From Massilia sp. ST3 (lineage in GTDB: Bacteria; Pseudomonadota; Gammaproteobacteria; Burkholderiales; Burkholderiaceae_D), in contig NZ_JAGPWC010000015.1 in NCBI RefSeq assembly GCF_018119405.1, positions 1 through 64,000 on the forward strand: a stretch of 64,000 bases of DNA, in the 5' to 3' direction. Made by a program: the position numbers and the translations under genes. Numbering within the stretch: the stretch's first letter is position 1; each line of letters begins with the position of its first letter. Below the pieces are notes generated by a model. The model made no database searches and was not told the origin of the DNA. It saw nothing but the letters and a program-made list of their open reading frames with translations. Shown one piece after another: positions 27,263 to 36,065 of this stretch.

Positions 27263-27400
27263 ACTTGGGTCCCCGCCTGCGCGGGGAGTCATTGCCGCCA
27301 GTGGCGGGAATGACGTGCTATAGGGCGTGTCCGAAGTTACTCACGTAGTTTGCCGGCGCAAGCGGTCAACGTCATCCCCGCGAAGGCGGGGACCCAAGTT
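27263..27400. repeat. Paired CCCCGC-type inverted repeats (copy 1)
   Basis: ACTTGGGTCCCCGCCTGCGC (27263-27282) begins the left arm, which runs to about 27287. The right arm is the opposite orientation, ending GGGGACCCAAGTT (27371-27400). Each arm is itself a hairpin. Between them lies a nested hairpin GTCATT-CCGCCA-GT-TGGCGG-AATGAC (about 27288-27315). The same module recurs at 38675-38758, and a diverged form at 58328-58430. Confidence 0.75.
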
Positions 27401-27414
27401 CCCCACCGAAGCCG

Positions 27415-28002
27415 CTACCTCGCCACCCCCACCAGCTTGTGCACCAGCTCCGACGAGGTCGACGCCGAGAACTTGCGCATCAGGCTGGCCCGGTGCATCT
27501 CCACCGTCCGCGGCGACAAGTCCGTCTCCCGCGCAATGATCTTGCTGGTCTTCCCCTCGACCAGCAAGGCCGCGATCTCGCGCTCGCGCGGCGTCAGCTC
27601 CGCCGTCACCGGCCGCTTTTCGCTCACGTCCTCGAAGGTCCACACCCCCGCGCCCAGCGGCTGCGTTGAATCCAGGGCACGCCCGGTCACGTGGCACCAG
27701 AACAGCTCCCCGTTTGCACGGCGCATGATGCGCTCGTCCGAATAGCGTCCCTTGGCGTTCATGATGGGAACGATGCGGTCGCCGGTGCGCAGGAACTCGT
27801 CCATGGTCGGGTAGAGCACGCTGAACGACTGGCCCTCCAGCCGGCCGCGCTCGACGCCGAACATCGACGCCAGCGCCTCGTTGCAGGACTGGATGACGCG
27901 GTCGACCGAGACGCACATACCCACCGGCGCGTGCTGGAAGATCATCTCGTAGTCGATGGTATAGGGGGCGTTCATCTGAGGCAGGTCGACGGCAATGTTC
28001 AT
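27415..28002 (-). CDS. PAS-domain LuxR-type transcription regulator
   Basis: The 195-residue protein has an N-terminal PAS domain (FQHAPVGMCVSVDRVIQSCN ... GRYSDERIMRRANGELFWCH) and a C-terminal LuxR/NarL helix-turn-helix (LTPREREIAALLVEGKTSKI; LSPRTVEMHRASLM). It lacks a receiver domain, so it would respond through the PAS ligand or partner. It is divergent from scoA with a 113-base gap, so control of scoAB is plausible but unproven. Confidence 0.87.
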   Translation of the reverse strand: MNIAVDLPQMNAPYTIDYEMIFQHAPVGMCVSVDRVIQSCNEALASMFGVERGRLEGQSFSVLYPTMDEFLRTGDRIVPIMNAKGRYSDERIMRRANGELFWCHVTGRALDSTQPLGAGVWTFEDVSEKRPVTAELTPREREIAALLVEGKTSKIIARETDLSPRTVEMHRASLMRKFSASTSSELVHKLVGVAR

Positions 28003-28065
28003 GGGGTGTGGCCGTATTTTTACGGTATTGTGCTTCGGTCCGGGCTATTTTATGCTGAGAATCTA

Positions 28066-28084
28066 CTCTTGCAGTATAGAAGAG
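28066..28084. promoter_or_regulatory. Weak dyad in the regulator/scoA divergent region
   Basis: CTCTT-N9-AAGAG lies between the divergent LuxR-type regulator and scoA. It could be the regulator's site, but it is short and not compared with any known consensus. Confidence 0.2.
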
Positions 28085-28115
28085 CTGTTCGGCTTAATTG
28101 ATAAAAGGGACGGGT

Positions 28116-28814
28116 ATGAACAAAGTGTATCCTGATGCGAAATCGGCCCTGGCCGGTATCGTTGCAGACGGCCAGACCATCGCCGTCGGCGGCTTCGGCC
28201 TGTGCGGCATTCCTGAGGCGCTGATCGCGGCGCTGCGCGATTCGGGCGCGAAGAACCTGACCGCGATCTCGAACAACGCCGGCGTCGACGGCTTCGGCCT
28301 GGGCCAGCTGCTGGAAACGCGCCAGATCAAGAAGATGATCTCGTCCTATGTGGGCGAGAACAAGGAGTTCGCGCGCCAGTTCCTGGCCGGCGAGCTGGAA
28401 CTCGAATTCACCCCGCAGGGCACCCTGGCCGAGAAGCTGCGCGCCGGCGGCGCCGGCATCCCGGCTTTCTTCACCAAGACCGGCTACGGCACCATCGTCG
28501 CCGAAGGCAAGGAAACCCGCGAGTTCGACGGCGAGCACTACGTGATGGAACGCGCCCTGGTGCCGGACGTGTCGCTGGTCAAGGCGTGGAAGGCCGACAA
28601 GGCGGGCAACCTGATCTTCCGCAAGACAGCGCGTAACTTCAACCCGAACGTCGCTACCGCGGGCAAGGTCTGCATCGTGGAAGTCGAAGAGCTGGTCGAG
28701 ATCGGCGAGATCGATCCGGACCAGGTGCACACCCCGAGCATCTTCGTGCACCGCATCGTCCACAATCCGACGCCGGAAAAGCGCATCGAACAGCGCACCG
28801 TGCGCGCCAACTAA
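28116..28814 (+). CDS. scoA: 3-oxoacid CoA-transferase subunit A
   Basis: The 232-residue alpha subunit activates acetoacetate (with succinyl-CoA as donor) or related 3-oxoacids. Family marks are [40 protein letters not shown] and the oxyanion-loop region [27 protein letters not shown] lies 5-10 bases before this ATG, which is preferred over an earlier in-frame ATG at 28098. It forms an operon with scoB, 19 bases downstream. With bdhA in the same window it points to ketone-body or PHB breakdown. Confidence 0.93.
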   Translation: MNKVYPDAKSALAGIVADGQTIAVGGFGLCGIPEALIAALRDSGAKNLTAISNNAGVDGFGLGQLLETRQIKKMISSYVGENKEFARQFLAGELELEFTPQGTLAEKLRAGGAGIPAFFTKTGYGTIVAEGKETREFDGEHYVMERALVPDVSLVKAWKADKAGNLIFRKTARNFNPNVATAGKVCIVEVEELVEIGEIDPDQVHTPSIFVHRIVHNPTPEKRIEQRTVRAN

Positions 28815-28833
28815 GATCAAGCGGAGACAGAAC

Positions 28834-29484
28834 ATGGCATGGACTCGTGATGAAATGGCCGCGCGCGCGGCGAAGGAACTGCAGGACGGTTTTTATGTGA
28901 ACCTGGGCATCGGCCTGCCGACCCTGGTGGCGAACTACGTTCCGAACGATATGGAAGTTTTCCTGCAGTCGGAAAACGGCCTGCTGGGCATCGGTCCTTT
29001 CCCGCTTGAGGCGGAAGTCGACGCCGACCTGATCAACGCCGGCAAGCAGACCGTGACCGCGCTGCCGGGCGCCGCCTACTTCAGCTCGGCCGATTCCTTC
29101 GGCATGATCCGCGGCGGCAAGATCAACCTGGCGATCCTGGGCGCGATGCAGGTCTCCGAGCGCGGCGACCTGGCCAACTGGATGATTCCGGGCAAGATGG
29201 TGAAGGGCATGGGCGGCGCGATGGACCTGGTGGCCGGCGTCAAGCGCGTGGTCGTGGTGATGGAACACGTCGCCACCGCCAAGGACGGCACGACCTCGCA
29301 CAAGATCCTCAAGAAGTGCGACCTGCCGCTGACCGGCGTGGGCGTGGTGGACCGCATCATCACCGACCTCGGCGTGATCGACGTGACCGACACCGGCCTC
29401 AAGCTGGTCGAGCTGGCTCCCGGCGTCACCAAGGAGCAGGTGCTGGCCGCGACCGGCTGCGAGCTGGACGTCGCGGCGGTCTAA
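28834..29484 (+). CDS. scoB: 3-oxoacid CoA-transferase subunit B
   Basis: The 216-residue beta subunit provides the catalytic glutamate in the [12 protein letters not shown] motif, which forms the glutamyl-CoA thioester. [19 protein letters not shown] and [19 protein letters not shown] are also typical. GGAGA lies 9 bases before the ATG. It pairs with scoA to make the alpha-beta transferase. Two hairpins follow the stop. Confidence 0.94.
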   Translation: MAWTRDEMAARAAKELQDGFYVNLGIGLPTLVANYVPNDMEVFLQSENGLLGIGPFPLEAEVDADLINAGKQTVTALPGAAYFSSADSFGMIRGGKINLAILGAMQVSERGDLANWMIPGKMVKGMGGAMDLVAGVKRVVVVMEHVATAKDGTTSHKILKKCDLPLTGVGVVDRIITDLGVIDVTDTGLKLVELAPGVTKEQVLAATGCELDVAAV

Positions 29485-29490
29485 AAAACA

Positions 29491-29514
29491 GATGGGCGGC
29501 TCGCGCCGCCCATC
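29491..29514. terminator. Hairpin after scoB, facing the M56 gene on the minus strand
   Basis: GATGGGCGGC-TCGC-GCCGCCCATC has a 10-bp stem. It is followed by a T run only on the minus strand (complement of TAAAAAACA), so it may stop transcription coming from the M56/BlaI operon. Confidence 0.6.
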
Positions 29515-29528
29515 GTGGTAATGGCATG

Positions 29529-29566
29529 AACAGCCCGGCGAGCGTCCTCGTCCGGGCTGTTTTTAT
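29529..29566 (+). terminator. Rho-independent terminator of scoAB
   Basis: AACAGCCCGG and CCGGGCTGTT form a 10-bp stem around a 13-base loop, followed by TTTTTATT on the plus strand. Confidence 0.85.
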
Positions 29567-29572
29567 TCTAGC

Positions 29573-30829
29573 CTACTGCAGGGACCAGACATACTGGACC
29601 TTGGCCCAGGCCTCGACCGGCAGGCCGGCGGTGCGCGCCGGGTAGAAGCGGCACACCGCCAGCGCGCTGCGCGCCGCTTCGTCCAGCGCCGGATAGCCCG
29701 CCGACTGGATCACCTTGCTGTCCTTGACCCTGCCGTCGACGCCGATCAGGAAGTTCAGGCTGACGGTGCCGGTCTGGCTCTTGGCGATCGACTCCTTCGG
29801 ATACTGGGGCTTGGGGCAGGACTGGAAGTCCACCAGGGCCTCGGTATCCGGCTTGGCCGGCTTGGCCGGCGCGGCATGGGCGAACAGCCCGATGCTCATG
29901 ACCGCCAGTCCCAGCGCGGGAATGGCCGCCTTCCAGTTCGAACCCCGCGACTCGGGACGTAGCAAGCGTGTGATGCGTGACATAAGATCTCCTCCGTTGG
30001 CCGCCTGGGCCAGGTGGTGGGTTGAGAACTGGAGTTTCTCCAGTTCGGAAAGCGCAAGGGCCAGGCGCCGCGGTTCGCCGAGTATCCTTGCTGCGACATC
30101 GTCTGCGATCTGTTCACGCTCGGTGCGGATGCGGTGCGACAGCCACCACACGGCCGGGTGATAGAACAGCAGGGTCTCCACGACGTTCTGGAACAGGTTC
30201 ACCAGGTAGTCGTGGCGTTTGATATGGGCCAGCTCGTGGGCCAGCAGGGCCTCGAGCAGGTTGGGCGCCATGCCCGACACCAGCGAGGCGGGCACCAGCA
30301 CCACCGGGCGCCACCAGCCGGCCGTGACCGGGCTGGCCAGGTGTCCGACCACGCGCAGGCCGACGCTGCGCGCGATGCCGAACTGCCCGGCCAGGCGCTG
30401 CAGGCGCGCCTGCCAGAGCGGGTCGCTTGGTTCGCGGGCGGCGGTGCGGCGTATCCACAGCAGTCCGGCCGCCATGCGCAGCGAGAGCAGGGCGGCGCAC
30501 ACCGCCCAGCCGAGCACGATCCAGCCCAGGTGTTCCTGGACCAGGGCTTCCCAGCCCGCGCCCCCGGCGCCGCCCTGGCGGCCCGCGCCGCCACGGAGGA
30601 AGGCGGCGGCGCTGCCCGCGCCGGCATCGTGCAGGCGCTGCGCGAGCGTCGCCGCCGGCCATGCGACGCAGGCCAGCAGCCCAAAGCAGGCCGCCAGGTA
30701 GCGCTGTTCCGGACGCGCATGGCGCAGCAGGCCGAGCACGGCCGCGGTGAGGCCCGCGACCAGCGCGCCTTGCCACAGGAAATCGACCAGGGTCCAGCCC
30801 AGCGCGGCCATCAGGGTGGCGGCGCTCAT
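29573..30829 (-). CDS. BlaR1-like M56 metallopeptidase with a C-terminal TonB domain
   Basis: The 418-residue protein starts with several membrane helices and carries the zinc protease motif HELAHIKRHDY (His198, Glu199, His202) with HRIRTEREQIADD after it. After a last membrane segment (ALGLAVMSIGLFAHA), about 80 residues form a TonB C-terminal domain (CPKPQYPKESIAKSQTGTVS; YPALDEAARSALAVCRFYPA) instead of a beta-lactam sensor. It likely cleaves or controls the BlaI-type repressor encoded just upstream; the genes overlap as ATGA. The TonB part could contact the envelope. The signal is unknown. Confidence 0.88.
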   Translation of the reverse strand: MSAATLMAALGWTLVDFLWQGALVAGLTAAVLGLLRHARPEQRYLAACFGLLACVAWPAATLAQRLHDAGAGSAAAFLRGGAGRQGGAGGAGWEALVQEHLGWIVLGWAVCAALLSLRMAAGLLWIRRTAAREPSDPLWQARLQRLAGQFGIARSVGLRVVGHLASPVTAGWWRPVVLVPASLVSGMAPNLLEALLAHELAHIKRHDYLVNLFQNVVETLLFYHPAVWWLSHRIRTEREQIADDVAARILGEPRRLALALSELEKLQFSTHHLAQAANGGDLMSRITRLLRPESRGSNWKAAIPALGLAVMSIGLFAHAAPAKPAKPDTEALVDFQSCPKPQYPKESIAKSQTGTVSLNFLIGVDGRVKDSKVIQSAGYPALDEAARSALAVCRFYPARTAGLPVEAWAKVQYVWSLQ

Positions 30830-31221
30830 GCCTTGTCCTCCGGCTTGTCCTCCTTGAGCAGCCTTTCGATCTCGTCGCGCTCCTTCTTCGAGATGCCGCT
30901 CTTGAGCGCGGCCAGCACCAGGGCCTTGGCCGAGCCCGCGAAGGCGCGCTGCATCAGGTCTTTCAGCAAATTGGTCTGCAGGGCGTCGCGCGCATGGGCG
31001 GGGGCGTAGACGTGAGAACGTTCGCTCTCGTCGCGGATCAGCAGGCCCTTGCCGTGCATCACCTGCATCAGACGCAGCACGGTGGCATAGGTCACGTCGG
31101 GCCGCTCCTTGAGCATTTCCTCGTGCACCTGCTTGGCGGTGGCGGAACTCATCGGCCACAGCACTTGCAGCAGGTCGAGTTCGGCGGGCGTGGGCTTGGG
31201 CGCGTCGGCGGGGCGGGGCAT
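30826..31221 (-). CDS. BlaI/MecI/CopY-family repressor
   Basis: The 131-residue winged-helix protein matches Penicillinase_R: PTPAELDLLQVLWPMSSATA, DVTYATVLRLMQVMHGKGLL, then RDESERSHVYAPAHARD, and a C-terminal dimer and cleavage region ending in a charged tail. Such repressors are inactivated by proteolysis triggered by the partner M56 sensor, encoded next in the same operon. Whether the target is a beta-lactamase cannot be said; none is in the window. Confidence 0.9.
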   Translation of the reverse strand: MPRPADAPKPTPAELDLLQVLWPMSSATAKQVHEEMLKERPDVTYATVLRLMQVMHGKGLLIRDESERSHVYAPAHARDALQTNLLKDLMQRAFAGSAKALVLAALKSGISKKERDEIERLLKEDKPEDKA

Positions 31222-31300
31222 GGCATCCTCTCTTAAGCTTGAATGCTTACTAGAGTAGTTGGTCTAGACCGACGTGTCTACAAGTTTCTTCAAGCGGAAC
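31222..31300 (-). promoter_or_regulatory. Putative promoter/operator of the blaI-M56 operon
   Basis: The stretch upstream of the repressor holds GGTCTAGACC (a perfect 10-bp palindrome at 31261-31270) and an outer inverted pair GCTTGAA (31237-31243) and TTCAAGC (31289-31295). Autoregulation through such dyads is usual for this family. The exact operator is inferred. Confidence 0.35.
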
Positions 31301-31309
31301 GCATAAAAA

Positions 31310-31331
31310 AACCGCGCCGGGTGGCGCGGTT
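31310..31331 (-). terminator. Rho-independent terminator of dctA
   Basis: AACCGCGCC-GGGT-GGCGCGGTT has a 9-bp stem. On the minus strand it is followed by TTTTTTATG. Confidence 0.85.
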
Positions 31332-31354
31332 TCCTGGGGGCGGGAACAAGCCGG

Positions 31355-32656
31355 TCAGGCCGCTTCGCGCACTTCCTTCAGGCGCTTGTCGTCATCGATG
31401 GCGACGCGGCCGTCCAGGACCTCGTGCATGCGCTCGGTATCGAGCTCCTTCTCCCACTTCGACACCACCACCGTCGCCACGCCGTTGCCGACGAAGTTGG
31501 TCAGGGCGCGGCATTCGCTCATGAAGCGGTCGATGCCGAGGATCAGGGCCATGCCCGCCACCGGGATGGTCGGCACCACGGCCAGGGTCGCGGCCAGGGT
31601 GATGAAGCCGGCGCCGGTGATGCCCGAGGCGCCCTTCGAGGTCAGCATGGCCACGAACAGGATGGTCAGTTCCTGGGTCAGGGTCAGGTCGGTGTTGGTG
31701 GCCTGGGCCACGAACAGGGCCGCCATGGTCATGTAGATGTTGGTGCCGTCCAGGTTGAAGGAGTAGCCGGTCGGGACCACCAGGCCCACCACGGGCTTGG
31801 AGCAGCCCAGCTTTTCCAGCTTGCGCATCAGGGCCGGCAGGGCGCTCTCCGAGGAGCTGGTCCCGAGCACGATCAGCAGTTCTTCCTTGATGTAGGCGAT
31901 GAACTTGAAGATCGAGAAGCCGGTCATCTTCGCAATGGCGCCCAGCACCACCGCGACGAACAGGAAGCAGGTCAGGTAGAAGGAGCCCATCAGCTTGGCC
32001 AGCGGCAGCAGCGAATCCAGGCCGTACTTACCGATGGTGAAGGCCATCGCGCCGAAGGCGCCGATCGGGGCGACCTTCATGACGATGTTGACGACGCCGA
32101 AGATCACGTGCGAGAAGTCCTCGATCAGCTTGGTGACCGGACGGCCGCGCTCGCCCATCATCGACAGCGAGAAGCCGAACAGGATCGCGATCAGGAGCAC
32201 CTGCAGGATGTCGCCCTTGGCGAAGGCATCGACGAAGGTGTTCGGGATGATGTTCATGATGAAGTCCACCGTGCTCTGGCTGTGCGCCTTCTCGGTGTAC
32301 TGGGCGATCGACTTGGTGTCCAGGTGGGCCGGGTCGACGTTGAAGCCGGCGCCCGGCTTGACCACGTTGGCCACCACCAGGCCGATGGCCAGGGCGAAGG
32401 TCGAGACGACCTCGAAGTAGAGCAGGGCCTTGCCGCCGACGCGGCCGATCTTCTTCATGTCCTGCATGCCGGCGATGCCGGCGACCACGGTACAGAAGAT
32501 CACCGGGGCGATGATCATCTTGATCAGCTTGATGAAGCCGTCTCCCAAGGGCTTCATCTTGGTGCCGAGTTCAGGATGGAACACCCCGAGCAGTACGCCG
32601 ACGAAGATGGCGAACAGCACCTGGACATACAGGATTTTATAGAATGGCTTTTTCAT
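31355..32656 (-). CDS. dctA: C4-dicarboxylate/proton symporter DctA
   Basis: The 433-residue inner-membrane carrier belongs to the DAACS/SDF family and imports succinate, fumarate and malate. It shows the family pieces [20 protein letters not shown], the serine-rich re-entrant loop [19 protein letters not shown] and the substrate-binding stretch [20 protein letters not shown]. The start is [16 protein letters not shown]. Length and motifs are complete. The gene stands alone with its own terminator. No dctBD-type regulator is adjacent. Confidence 0.96.
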   Translation of the reverse strand: MKKPFYKILYVQVLFAIFVGVLLGVFHPELGTKMKPLGDGFIKLIKMIIAPVIFCTVVAGIAGMQDMKKIGRVGGKALLYFEVVSTFALAIGLVVANVVKPGAGFNVDPAHLDTKSIAQYTEKAHSQSTVDFIMNIIPNTFVDAFAKGDILQVLLIAILFGFSLSMMGERGRPVTKLIEDFSHVIFGVVNIVMKVAPIGAFGAMAFTIGKYGLDSLLPLAKLMGSFYLTCFLFVAVVLGAIAKMTGFSIFKFIAYIKEELLIVLGTSSSESALPALMRKLEKLGCSKPVVGLVVPTGYSFNLDGTNIYMTMAALFVAQATNTDLTLTQELTILFVAMLTSKGASGITGAGFITLAATLAVVPTIPVAGMALILGIDRFMSECRALTNFVGNGVATVVVSKWEKELDTERMHEVLDGRVAIDDDKRLKEVREAA

Positions 32657-32777
32657 GACAACTCTTCAACGAGGTTGGTGATGAGGCCATCTTCGTTGAA
32701 TCGCGCAGGCGTCGCTATTGTGGAAATCCGCAGGCGGGCGCGCGCCTGTCGCCATGGGACGACAGGCGCTGCAGGGC

Positions 32778-34079
32778 TCAAGGGCGGCGGTAGATTGCGC
32801 CGCCTTTCATCACGAAACTCACTTTGGCGGCGGCGCCGATGTCCTCGAGCGGGTCGCCGTCGACGGCGGCGAGATCGGCCAGCATGCCCGGCTTGATCGC
32901 GCCCAGCTCCTTCGATTTGCCCAGGATGCCGGCCGCCACGCCCGTGGCCGCGCGCAGCGCTTCCAGCGGCGTCATGCCGAGCCTGACCATCCACGCCAGC
33001 TCGCGCGCATTGGTCCCGTGCGCGAACACGCCGACGTCGCTGCCATGGCCGATGGTTACCCCGAGGCGCCGCGCCAGGCGGAAGGCGGCGTGGGCCTGCT
33101 GCATCGCCGGTGTCGGCGCGCCGCCGCGCACGTGCTTCTGGAAGTACTCGCCGATCGCTTCCGGCGCCGTCAGGGTCGGGATATAGGCCGTGCCGCGCTG
33201 GGCCATCAGCTTGAAGGTGACTTCCGAGGCGCCGTAGCCGTGCTCGATGGTGTCGGCGCCGGCCAGCACCGCCATCCGGATCGCCTCGTCGCTGCTGGCG
33301 TGGGCCGCCACCTTGCGTCCGCTGACGTGGGCGGCGGCCACCATCGCCTTCATCTCTTCGAGGGTGAAAGTCGGACGCGCGCTGCCGTCGATGCCGGTGC
33401 GGTAGTCGGCATAGAACTTGATCCAGTCGGCGCCGCGCGCGGACTGCTCGCGCACCGCCTTCGTCACTTCGTCGACGCCGGTCGCGGGCTGGGCGCCGTA
33501 GGGCAGTTCCATGTCGGGGCGGTAGTTCTTCTCGGCCGGCCCGTAGCTGTAGCTGGCCACGATGGCGCGGGTGGCGATCAGGAGGCGCGGGCCGGGCGCC
33601 ACCCCTTCCTCGATGGCGCGCTTGATGCCGGCGTCGGCGTAGTCCGCGCCTTCGGTGCCCAGGTCGCGCAGGGTGGTGAAGCCGGCCTGCAGGGTGTCCG
33701 CCGCGTGCCTGGCGGCCAGCATGATGCGGTAGGCGACCGGTTCCTTGATCACCTGGTCGTCCCAGGTGGTCTCGTTGTACGGGTGCAGCAGCACGTGGGA
33801 GTGCAGGTCGATCATGCCCGGTATCAGGGTCTTGCCGGGGAGGGCGATGCGCTCGGCATCCTGGGGTGCATCGATCGCGCCGGCCGGGCCGGCGGCCTCG
33901 ATGCGGCCGTTCGCGACCAGCACGGCCCAGCCGCGCTGGGGCGCGCCGTCGCCGGTCCAGACGCGTTCGGGAGTGAGCAGGATGGGACGCTGGCCGGCGG
34001 CGTGGCCGGATGGGGAAAGGAAGGCGAGAGTGAGTGCGAGCGTCGTGGCCCAGATCCGCATGGTGGTCGTCTCATTCAT
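32778..34079 (-). CDS. Exported amidohydrolase (imidazolonepropionase/prolidase-like)
   Basis: The 433-residue protein has a signal peptide (RIWATTLALTLAFLSPSGHA). The metal site is intact: GMIDLHSHV (HxH), a probable carboxylated Lys in GADWIKFYA, then VAAHASSDEAIRMAVLAG (His), TIEHGYG (His) and GHGSDVG (Asp). This matches the exported Xaa-Pro/Xaa-Arg dipeptidase-like amidohydrolases. The substrate cannot be told. A second ATG six codons in (34061) would also give a good signal peptide. Upstream sits a 115-bp inverted-repeat element. Confidence 0.88.
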   Translation of the reverse strand: MNETTTMRIWATTLALTLAFLSPSGHAAGQRPILLTPERVWTGDGAPQRGWAVLVANGRIEAAGPAGAIDAPQDAERIALPGKTLIPGMIDLHSHVLLHPYNETTWDDQVIKEPVAYRIMLAARHAADTLQAGFTTLRDLGTEGADYADAGIKRAIEEGVAPGPRLLIATRAIVASYSYGPAEKNYRPDMELPYGAQPATGVDEVTKAVREQSARGADWIKFYADYRTGIDGSARPTFTLEEMKAMVAAAHVSGRKVAAHASSDEAIRMAVLAGADTIEHGYGASEVTFKLMAQRGTAYIPTLTAPEAIGEYFQKHVRGGAPTPAMQQAHAAFRLARRLGVTIGHGSDVGVFAHGTNARELAWMVRLGMTPLEALRAATGVAAGILGKSKELGAIKPGMLADLAAVDGDPLEDIGAAAKVSFVMKGGAIYRRP

Positions 34080-34097
34080 ATTGTGGAGACATTAGCA

Positions 34098-34212
34098 TCG
34101 TAGGGTGGACGGCTCTGCCGTCCACGCGGGATCGTTATCGGCTCCGATCTCGGACGGGATGATCTCGCCGTCAACTATCACCGCGTGGACGGCTCCGCCG
34201 TCCACCCTACGA
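34098..34212. repeat. 115-bp inverted-repeat element
   Basis: TCGTAGGGTGGACGGC at 34098 and its complement ending at 34212 are parts of 32-base terminal inverted repeats, differing only in three central bases. Each end is itself a hairpin (GTGGACGGC-TCT-GCCGTCCAC). The interior has no coding potential. The same end sequence flanks the homopolymer tract at 55.1-55.2 kb. Confidence 0.75.
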
Positions 34213-34228
34213 CACCGTGAGGAATCTC

Positions 34229-35023
34229 TTACTGCGCCGCCCAGCCGCCGTCCATGTTCCAGGCTACGCCGCGCACCTGGCTGCCGGCCGGGCTGCAGAA
34301 GAACACGGCCAGGGCGCCCAGTTCTTCCGGGGTAACGAATTCGCCCGAAGGCTGTTTTTCGGCCAGCAGGGCGCGGCGCGCCTCGTCGTTGCTCAGCTTG
34401 TCGCGCGCGGCGCGGTCGTCGACCTGTTTTTGGACCAGCGGGGTCAGGACCCAGCCCGGGCAGATCGCGTTGCAGGTGACGCCGGTGTGCGCGGTCTCGA
34501 GCGCGGTGACCTTGGTAAAGCCGACCAGGCCGTGCTTGGCGGCGACATAGGCCGACTTCTGGGCCGAGCCGACCAGGCCATGCACCGAGGCCAGGTTGAT
34601 GATGCGGCCCCAGTTCTTCTGCTTCATGCCGGGCAGGGCCAGGCGGGTGGTGTGGAAGGCCGAGCTCAGGTTGATGGCCAGGATGGCGTCCCATTTCTCG
34701 GCCGGGAATTCCTCGACCGGGGCCACGTGCTGGATGCCGGCGTTGTTGACCAGGATGTCGACGCCGCCAAACTTGTCGGCCGCGAACTTCATCATGGCCT
34801 CGATCTGTTCCGGCCTGGACATGTCGGCGTTGTGGTAGGCCGTCTGGACACCGAACTCGGCGCCGATGTCGGTGTGGAGCTTCTCGATCTGCTGGGCGTC
34901 GCCGAAGCCGTTGAACACGATGTTCGCACCCTGTTCGGCCAGGCTGCGGGCGATGCCCAGGCCGATGCCGGACGTCGAGCCGGTCACGAGAGCGGTCTTG
35001 CCAACTAACATCTTCGAATCCAT
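34229..35023 (-). CDS. bdhA: 3-hydroxybutyrate dehydrogenase
   Basis: The 264-residue SDR enzyme oxidises D-3-hydroxybutyrate to acetoacetate with NAD. Motifs are VTGSTSGIGLGIARSLAEQG, NNAGIQHVAPVEEFP, the catalytic Ser in INLASVHGLVGS and SAYVAAKHGLVGFTKVTALE. The HVAPVEEFP and WNMDGGWAAQ segments are characteristic of BdhA. Start is MDSKMLVGKTALVTG. Together with scoAB it supplies a route from PHB or hydroxybutyrate to acetoacetyl-CoA. It is divergent from an alpha/beta hydrolase gene. Confidence 0.94.
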   Translation of the reverse strand: MDSKMLVGKTALVTGSTSGIGLGIARSLAEQGANIVFNGFGDAQQIEKLHTDIGAEFGVQTAYHNADMSRPEQIEAMMKFAADKFGGVDILVNNAGIQHVAPVEEFPAEKWDAILAINLSSAFHTTRLALPGMKQKNWGRIINLASVHGLVGSAQKSAYVAAKHGLVGFTKVTALETAHTGVTCNAICPGWVLTPLVQKQVDDRAARDKLSNDEARRALLAEKQPSGEFVTPEELGALAVFFCSPAGSQVRGVAWNMDGGWAAQ

Positions 35024-35149
35024 TGTGTCCTCTATGTGAAAGTGATCGGGAAGCTTCCTCGGAATTGGTAGAATTCTAATCGCATTGCCCTGTAAAATGT
35101 TGCATTGCAGTGTAGGGAAGTGATTAATCTTGTCATATGGAGCGGCCCC

Positions 35150-36028
35150 ATGTCTGAACCCAGCTTGAAGAGCGTGCAGTGCAGTTCGCCTGCAGGCCTG
35201 CACCGGGTCGCCTACAAGGAGTGGGGCGACCCCCTCAACCCCAAGGTCCTGGTCTGCGTGCACGGCGTTACCCGCGTCGGCGACGACTTCGATCACCTGG
35301 CGCGCGCCCTGTGCGGCGAATACCGTGTCGTGTGCCCGGACGTGGTCGGCCGCGGCCGCTCCGAGCGGCTGCGCGATCCGGCGCACTACGTCATCCCGCA
35401 GTACGTGTCCGACATGGTCACCCTGATCGCGCGCGTCACCGCCCCCGGCGAGGCGCGCGAGGTGCACTGGTTCGGCACCTCGATGGGCGGCCTGATCGGC
35501 ATGGTGCTGGCCTCGCTCGAAGGCACGCCCATCAGCCGCATGGTGCTCAACGATATCGGGCCGGTGCTCGACCAGGCGGCCCTGCAGCGCATCGGCGAGT
35601 ACATCGGCCAGGATATCCGCTTCCCCAGCTTCGAGGCGGGTGCGGAATACGTCAAGGCGGTGTCGATGTCCTTCGGTCCGCACACCGAGGAAGAGTGGTT
35701 CAAGCTCTCCAGCGACGTGCTGCGCCGCCAGGACGACGGCCAGTGGGTGCGCCACTATGACCTCGGCCTGGCCCAGCCGTTCAAGGCCATCACGCCCGAG
35801 CGCGCGGCCGGCGACGAGGCGGCCCTGTGGGCCGCCTGGGACGCGATCCGCTGTCCCACCCTGCTGGTGCGCGGCGAGCACTCCGACCTGCTGTCGCGCG
35901 AGACCGCAGCCGAGATGACGAGGCGCGGCCCCAAGCCGCGCCTGGTCGAGATCCAGGGCGTGGGCCATGCGCCTACCTTCATCCAGGCAAACCAGATCGC
36001 CATCGCGCGAGAATTCTTGATCGGCTGA
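35150..36028 (+). CDS. Alpha/beta hydrolase
   Basis: The 292-residue enzyme has VLVCVHGVTRVGDDFDHLAR (oxyanion loop), the nucleophile elbow GTSMGG, the acid region LLVRGEHSDLLS and the final His in GVGHAPTFI, so the triad is complete. ATG 35150 starts MSEPSLKSVQ. It is divergent from bdhA, so it might be a PHB-oligomer or ester hydrolase, but that is only context. RidA and relA follow in the same direction. Confidence 0.87.
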   Translation: MSEPSLKSVQCSSPAGLHRVAYKEWGDPLNPKVLVCVHGVTRVGDDFDHLARALCGEYRVVCPDVVGRGRSERLRDPAHYVIPQYVSDMVTLIARVTAPGEAREVHWFGTSMGGLIGMVLASLEGTPISRMVLNDIGPVLDQAALQRIGEYIGQDIRFPSFEAGAEYVKAVSMSFGPHTEEEWFKLSSDVLRRQDDGQWVRHYDLGLAQPFKAITPERAAGDEAALWAAWDAIRCPTLLVRGEHSDLLSRETAAEMTRRGPKPRLVEIQGVGHAPTFIQANQIAIAREFLIG

Positions 36029-36065
36029 CGGACGCCGGGTCCCAGCCAAACTTACGAAAGCAACC

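Noticed and set aside
29573..31159. A longer M56 protein starting inside the repressor gene
   Set aside because: The upstream extension is in another frame of the repressor gene. The ATGA overlap and the membrane-helix N-terminus at 30829 fit the family.
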